Below are positions 58,045 through 64,000 of a stretch of DNA of 64,000 bases, piece by piece. The position numbers were made by a program, and so were the translations under genes. Every line of letters begins with the position of its first letter. The stretch's first letter is position 1. The notes under the pieces are model-generated. The model did no database searches. It worked only from the letters and a program-made list of their open reading frames with translations, and was not told where the DNA came from. The DNA is from Dichetophora obliterata (lineage: Eukaryota; Arthropoda; Insecta; Diptera; Sciomyzidae): NCBI GenBank assembly GCA_963920525.1, contig OY986436.1, positions 185,025,496-185,089,495 on the forward strand, in the 5' to 3' direction.

Positions 58045-60571
58045 TACCATAACCATAACATATATAATGTTAACCATAACCATAACCACAACCACAACCA
58101 TAACCATAACCATAACCATAACCATAACCATAACCATAACCATAACCATAACCATAACCATAACCATAACCATAACCATAACCATAACCATAACCATAAC
58201 CATAACCATAACCATAACCATAACCATAACCATAACCATAACCATAACCATAACCATAACCATAACCATAACCATAACCATAACCATAACCATAACCATA
58301 ACCATAACCATAACCATAACCATAACCATAACCATAACCATAACCATAACCATAACCATAACCATAACCATAACCATAACCATAACCATAACCATAACCA
58401 TAACCATAACCATAACCATAACCATAACCATAACCATAACCATAACCATAACCATAACCATAACCATAACCATAACCATAACCATAACCATAACCATAAC
58501 CATAACCATAACCATAACCATAACCATAACCATAACCATAACCATAACCATAACCATAACCATAACCATAACCATAACCATAACCATAACCATAACCATA
58601 ACCATAACCATAACCATAACCATAACCATAACCATAACCATAACCATAACCATAACCATAACCATAACCATAACCATAACCATAACCATAACCATAACCA
58701 TAACCATAACCATAACCATAACCATAACCATAACCATAACCATAACCATAACCATAACCATAACCATAACCATAACCATAACCATAACCATAACCATAAC
58801 CATAACCATAACCATAACCATAACCATAACCATAACCATAACCATAACCATAACCATAACCATAACCATAACCATAACCATAACCATAACCATAACCATA
58901 ACCATAACCATAACCATAACCATAACCATAACCATAACCATAACCATAACCATAACCATAACCATAACCATAACCATAACCATAACCATAACCATAACCA
59001 TAACCATAACCATAACCATAACCATAACCATAACCATAACCATAACCATAACCATAACCGTGACCATAACCATAACCATAACCGTGACCATAACCATAAC
59101 CATAACCATAACCATAACCATAACCATAACCATAACCATAACCATAACCATAACCATAACCATAACCATAACCATAACCATAACCATAACCATAACCATA
59201 ACCATAACCATAACCATAACCATAACCATAACCATAACCATAACCATAACCATAACCATAACCATAACCATAACCATAACCATAACCATAACCATAACCA
59301 TAACCATAACCATAACCATAACCATAACCATAACCATAACCATAACCATAACCATAACCATAACCATAACCATAACCATAACCATAACCATAACCATAAC
59401 CATAACCATAACCATAACCATAACCATAACCATAACCATAACCATAACCATAACCATAACCATAACCATAACCATAACCATAACCATAACCATAACCATA
59501 ACCATAACCATAACCATAACCATAACCATAACCATAACCATAACCATAACCATAACCATAACCATAACCATAACCATAACCATAACCATAACCATAACCA
59601 TAACCATAACCATAACCATAACCATAACCATAACCATAACCATAACCATAACCATAACCATAACCATAACCATAACCATAACCATAACCATAACCATAAC
59701 CATAACCATAACCATAACCATAACCATAACCATAACCATAACCATAACCATAACCATAACCATAACCATAACCATAACCATAACCATAACCATAACCATA
59801 ACCATAACCATAACCATAACCATAACCATAACCATAACCATAACCATAACCATAACCATAACCATAACCATAACCATAACCATAACCATAACCATAACCA
59901 TAACCATAACCATAACCATAACCATAACCATAACCATAACCATAACCATAACCATAACCATAACCATAACCATAACCATAACCATAACCATAACCATAAC
60001 CATAACCATAACCATAACCATAACCATAACCATAACCATAACCATAACCATAACCATAACCATAACCATAACCATAACCATAACCATAACCATAACCATA
60101 ACCATAACCATAACCATAACCATAACCATAACCATAACCATAACCATAACCATAACCATAACCATAACCATAACCATAACCATAACCATAACCATAACCA
60201 TAACCATAACCATAACCATAACCATAACCATAACCATAACCATAACCATAACCATAACCATAACCATAACCATAACCATAACCATAACCATAACCATAAC
60301 CATAACCATAACCATAACCATAACCATAACCATAACCATAACCATAACCATAACCATAACCATAACCATAACCATAACCATAACCATAACCATAACCATA
60401 ACCATAACCATAACCATAACCATAACCATAACCATAACCATAACCATAACCATAACCATAACCATAACCATAACCATAACCATAACCATAACCATAACCA
60501 TAACCATAACCATAACCATAACCATAACCATAACCATAACCATAACCATAACCATAACCATAGCTATAACC
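58045..60571. repeat. (AACCAT)n hexamer array, about 2.5 kb
   Basis: Roughly 410 near-perfect AACCAT (TGGTTA) units. The left edge is irregular (an ATATATAATGTT interruption at 58058-58071 and two CCACAA variants), after which the array is almost uniform apart from two CCGTGA units at about 59058-59063 and 59082-59087. The ORFs crossing it encode only Met-Val or Thr-Ile repeats and are not genes. Uniformity indicates recent expansion. True copy number may differ from the assembly. Confidence 0.97.
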
Positions 60572-60579
60572 TAACCTGC

Positions 60580-60930
60580 ATATTTATTTATTCATTCATT
60601 CATCAACAGATTAAAGTATCCTTACTGACTACTAGACTTAAAGTATGAACAGTTAACAATAAATTAATAAAAATAGTTAGTTATTCAAAATATTGCTTAT
60701 ACTATCAAATAAGAACATAAGTGATTTTTGAAAGCATCTCTGCTTAAACCTGGATAGAAATCAACATGTATGCACACTGAGTTTGCCAGGTTTAAACAAC
60801 GTATATATACCAAATGTAATAATGGTAATGAGGTATTTTGAGAGATATCATTAGTAGAGAGTACAAATAGTACTCATTTTTATGTGTACCCTGTAGAAAA
60901 ATCAACTAATTAAAAAATAAGGTTTTTGTT
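60580..60930 (-). pseudogene. 3' end of a second LINE
   Basis: On the minus strand, LSRDAFKNHLCSYL precedes a stop and an AT-rich 3' region ending in GAATGAATGAATAAATAAAT (60573-60600), a simple tail like that of the LINE at 55997. Immediately after the tail, AGGTTAGGTTATAGC leads into the hexamer array. Upstream coding is too short to place the clade. Confidence 0.5.
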
Positions 60931-63900
60931 AAACCATATGGGTACGGTTGTGGTTGAAACTCTGACCTTTTTCTATAGAACGAACTCACACACTTTTTAT
61001 GGCGATGTCCGCTAAATAAGTCAATTAGTATTCGTTCACATATATTTTTAACTAATTGAAAATTTGGTAATTTTTAATTAGTTGATAATTCTTTTAAAAT
61101 ATATCAATTAAAAACTAGTTAAATTTTCACTAATTGAAAGTTAATTTAAAAGCATAAAAGTTAAAAATTTTTATTTATCAAAAAGATAACTCCGGAAAAA
61201 GTCGAAAGAACCGATTATTGTCTCTTAACTATCATACAGTGTTAATTAGAAATTATTAAATTTTACAAAAGAAACAGAACAATTTTTAATGGTTCTGCGA
61301 TTTTAATTGTGTTTTTTAATTAATATTTTGAATTAAATTCATGAATTCTTACATGAATTCTTAAATAATTTTTTAATTCGATAATTTAAATGAATATAAT
61401 GTTAGTAAGGATTAATTATTTGACAAAGTATCTCAATATTGGTTCAAATAAAAAATAATCAAAATAAGTGCCCCTTGATATAATTAAAAATTGTTTATCA
61501 CTTAAATGTTTTGAAAAACAGGCCTGTTTCTTCCAAAAGGTAACCATTGGAAAGTGTCTTAAAGATAAATAAATTTATTGGTGATAAATCAAAAGTAAAT
61601 ATGTCAAAATGTATAAAATTTTAGGAGAGACACATTTTTTTCATCTGATTCAGCCTATAATCATAAGTTAGAAATTAGCAAGACTGCAAAACAAACTTTC
61701 CTGCATAAAAATCATACGATAACAAAAACCTAAAAGCGCTACCATTCAACCTTTGCCAATTAAGATAAGCTTCACAGGGAAGGTACCTAAAGCCAATAGA
61801 AGAGATTAAAACTACGAAAATCAAACAGTTTTATTTATGAACACTCCTCCTTTTGTTTGGTTCTAAAGTTTTGATGAGTGAGTTAAATCTGTTATTAAAT
61901 ATTTTGTAATTGTGTTTTGAAACAACGTAGAATTGTGTTAAACTTTAACAAGTTGAACAGAGCTATAATGTTTTTGAATCCATACAATAACTAACTTTGA
62001 TTTTGGAATCCATACAATAACTAACTTATTCCGTAAAAATTTTTATTAGTTGTTAAAGGTTCAAACGTGTTAACTTTTTTGAAAAAAATCGAAAGTTAAA
62101 TTAGAGATATTGAAGAATTTTATTTTATTTAGGCTCAGCTTAGTGCACAACTCAATTTTAATTAACAGAAAAATTCACAGTCTCAACTAAAATGAAACTC
62201 CGGTCAGAATTGAATCTGCAATGAAGAACTGGGCCTAAGATGTGATTAGTTTCATCAGAATGTTGAGTGCAACTGTCGTCAGGTTTTATTTTCTAAATGA
62301 ATTAATATCATTAGCTAATGCTCAGTTAGTAGAAGCCCACAAGGAGCTTTAACGTTCTAAATTTAAAGAGTAGACATATCATGGAATTTGGGGTATTATA
62401 TTCAAGCTATTCTAAAATTGGATTAGTTGATCATCTAAGGTCAAGATATTCTTATTGGTTTTTCTTGGGCAAATATTCATGAAACAGGACTTCAGAAGCA
62501 TTACAAAATCAAACCTCGATCTTATGGTCGGACCGAAAAAATGTCTTTTCTGCATTTTCTTAGGCATTCAGCCCTAAGAAAATTTGACTTCAATTTCGTT
62601 TCATAACTTTCAGTGTGTAAAGCACAGCATGAGTCGAACGAGAGTCAGCTCAGTACAACGTGTTGAGTTGCATTCAAGCAAAATGGGTAACAAATACGCA
62701 ATAAGAAGAATTCCTACCAGAAGACAATAAAAAAACCAAATCAAAGAAGAAGCATGAAACCAAAGCACAAATACAAAAAGAACTGACGACAGGTCCACAA
62801 TTAGCCACACATAATAAAAAAAAAAACAAAATGGAAAATTAATCGAAAACTAAAACCAAAGCAATATAACAAAAATAAATCTCAAATATATGCTCTCCAG
62901 TAATACTGCCTCTGCTTATAATACATAATTCACCACATTACAAGAGAGTGCGAGATTCTCTCTCTCTGTAGCTTGAAATGCAAGTGATGCCATTCACGTG
63001 CATGCGTGCGCACAGCTGGCACCCACACAATCATGGTGTTGTGGTATTTTAATGGATTTTCACACAGATCCACTATTATTCTGGGGATGCAGAGAGTAGT
63101 GCAGATAATATAAAGAAAGAGGAAATGAAAGAGCGAGAGAGAGAGAAAAAGTTACGATAGCGATCAAGTGAGAGCGAAAGCATGCCTACGGCCTGATCTG
63201 CCTATGGTACTAGGGCTTATATTGGAATTTTTGAGCAAAGCACATTGTTGTTGTCTTGTCGTATTGTTGCTGTTGTATAATTTAAATAAAACAATGCTGC
63301 AGTGTTGCAGAGAAAGAATGCGTACAGGAGAAACAATGAACTTATGATTTAAGATTTGGATATAGTTTGCATATACATATTTTTAAAACACAGATAAACT
63401 GAATGTTTATGTAAAACGAAACGAAGACTGAATATGGTGTAAGACATTGTAAGAAATACATTTATCCATATCGAAAAATATTGTTGTACATAAGCATGCA
63501 GTAAGACAATTTTTGCGGTCATTTTGCGGTCATTTGCAAAACATACAATTTTAAAACAAAATTAACATATGTACTAATTATTCCATAATTCCTATTTTCA
63601 ACAAGTTTGTTTCTTAAGTCTTTAGTTTCTCAGCTTGTTTAACATGCATGCTTAGGTTTGCATGTTGTTTGATGCAAACATAAATAAATTCCGATACATC
63701 CTTAAACTTACAACAAATAAATAACAACAATATAGCAAAAATGGCCAAGAGCAGGGAGCGAGAGAGAGAGATTCAACATCAATGCACTATAAACACAGAT
63801 GCTGGTGTATAGTATCTTTAACATCTTACCACAAAACAAACGAAGACGAAGACGAAGACGAAGCAGGTATGAAAGCAAAATAAGCAGACAACCTAAGGAA

Positions 63901-64000
63901 ATATAATAAAACAATAAAACTGGCTAAATTGTGTTGGTTCTGCAGCAGCATCACCACCACTACCAGCATCGCCAAACATCAGGGGCCAAAGATGCTGAGC
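60931..64000. other. Non-coding stretch with microsatellites
   Basis: A 29-bp tandem duplication (GAATCCATACAATAACTAAC at 61977 and 62006), GA-rich tracts (63125-63150, 63757-63770) and a GACGAA run (63841-63863). From about 62880 the sequence is less AT-rich with CA/GT and CAT-rich patches. The CTTAAG motif recurs at 63597-63630. Short ORFs (62610-62810, 63708-63914) show no motif. Confidence 0.4.

Larger units (their letters stand above)
55997..58047 (-). mobile_element. Jockey-type LINE, 5'-truncated
   Basis: Minus-strand non-LTR retrotransposon with ORF2 from its middle domain to the C-terminus and a 3' tail of (AAATA/AAAT)n at 55997-56020. The endonuclease domain is missing: the element begins abruptly at the hexamer array at about 58047, so it is 5'-truncated or was joined to the array. 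Internal stops and frameshifts show it is not currently functional. Confidence 0.85.

Noticed and set aside
57568..60561. A 997-codon minus-strand ORF and the opposing 835-codon ORF over the hexamer array
   Set aside because: They translate a hexanucleotide repeat into Met-Val and Thr-Ile runs. Only the last ~160 codons of the minus-strand ORF are real LINE sequence.
58045..60571. CRISPR array or canonical telomere
   Set aside because: There are no spacers; it is a continuous 6-bp repeat. Flies lack telomerase repeats and the array is internal, between LINE sequences.

Overview
The window looks like intergenic or intronic DNA of a higher fly (Diptera). It is strongly AT-rich, has no clear host gene, contains two short GT-AG introns (59 and 71 nt), and carries dipteran-type repeats: a DINE-1/INE-1-like non-autonomous helentron, jockey-type LINEs, piggyBac, hAT, P-like and pogo-like elements. 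I cannot name the species. Nearly all recognisable coding sequence belongs to transposable elements, and almost all of it is broken by stops or frameshifts.

Layout. 3.05-4.78 kb: remnant of a helentron RepHel/endonuclease gene. 5.03-8.05 kb: almost intact piggyBac element with TTAA duplication, 13-bp TIRs and a transposase with one frameshift. 13-15.8 kb: tRNA-derived SINE pieces, a ZMYM1-like hAT transposase remnant and a piggyBac-type MITE. 18.7-19.4 kb: P-like MITE with an 8-bp target duplication. 23.3-25.2 kb: an inverted-repeat element, then a piggyBac-type element carrying a DINE-1-like insertion. 26-28 kb: hAT remnant with an intron-containing transposase fragment. 28.4-29.0 kb: long foldback element.

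30.4-40.7 kb is the most interesting part. Four elements share termini of the form TTARGGCG and sit in TGTATA or (TA)n targets: two near-identical 310-bp foldback MITEs, a 2.04-kb element with ~790-bp inverted arms and an open N-terminal transposase-domain ORF, and a 3.5-kb element encoding a degraded full-length transposase of a family I know only as uncharacterised proteins from insects and cnidarians. The N-terminal domains of the two coding elements are recognisably homologous, so the window seems to hold two lineages of one poorly described DNA-transposon group.

41-51.6 kb: a possible piggyBac-type remnant, a jockey LINE split by a MITE, and a nested stack: a LINE fragment is interrupted by a 2.66-kb hAT element (8-bp TSD ATCGACAT), itself interrupted by a second hAT-like element and a piggyBac-type MITE. 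Next to it is an internally deleted pogo/jerky-like element with TA duplication. 56-61 kb: a 5'-truncated jockey LINE abuts about 2.5 kb of almost perfect (AACCAT)n, which on its other side meets the 3' end of another LINE. The remainder is AT-rich DNA with microsatellites. A CTTAAG-centred motif recurs five times in it, which could be host regulatory sequence.
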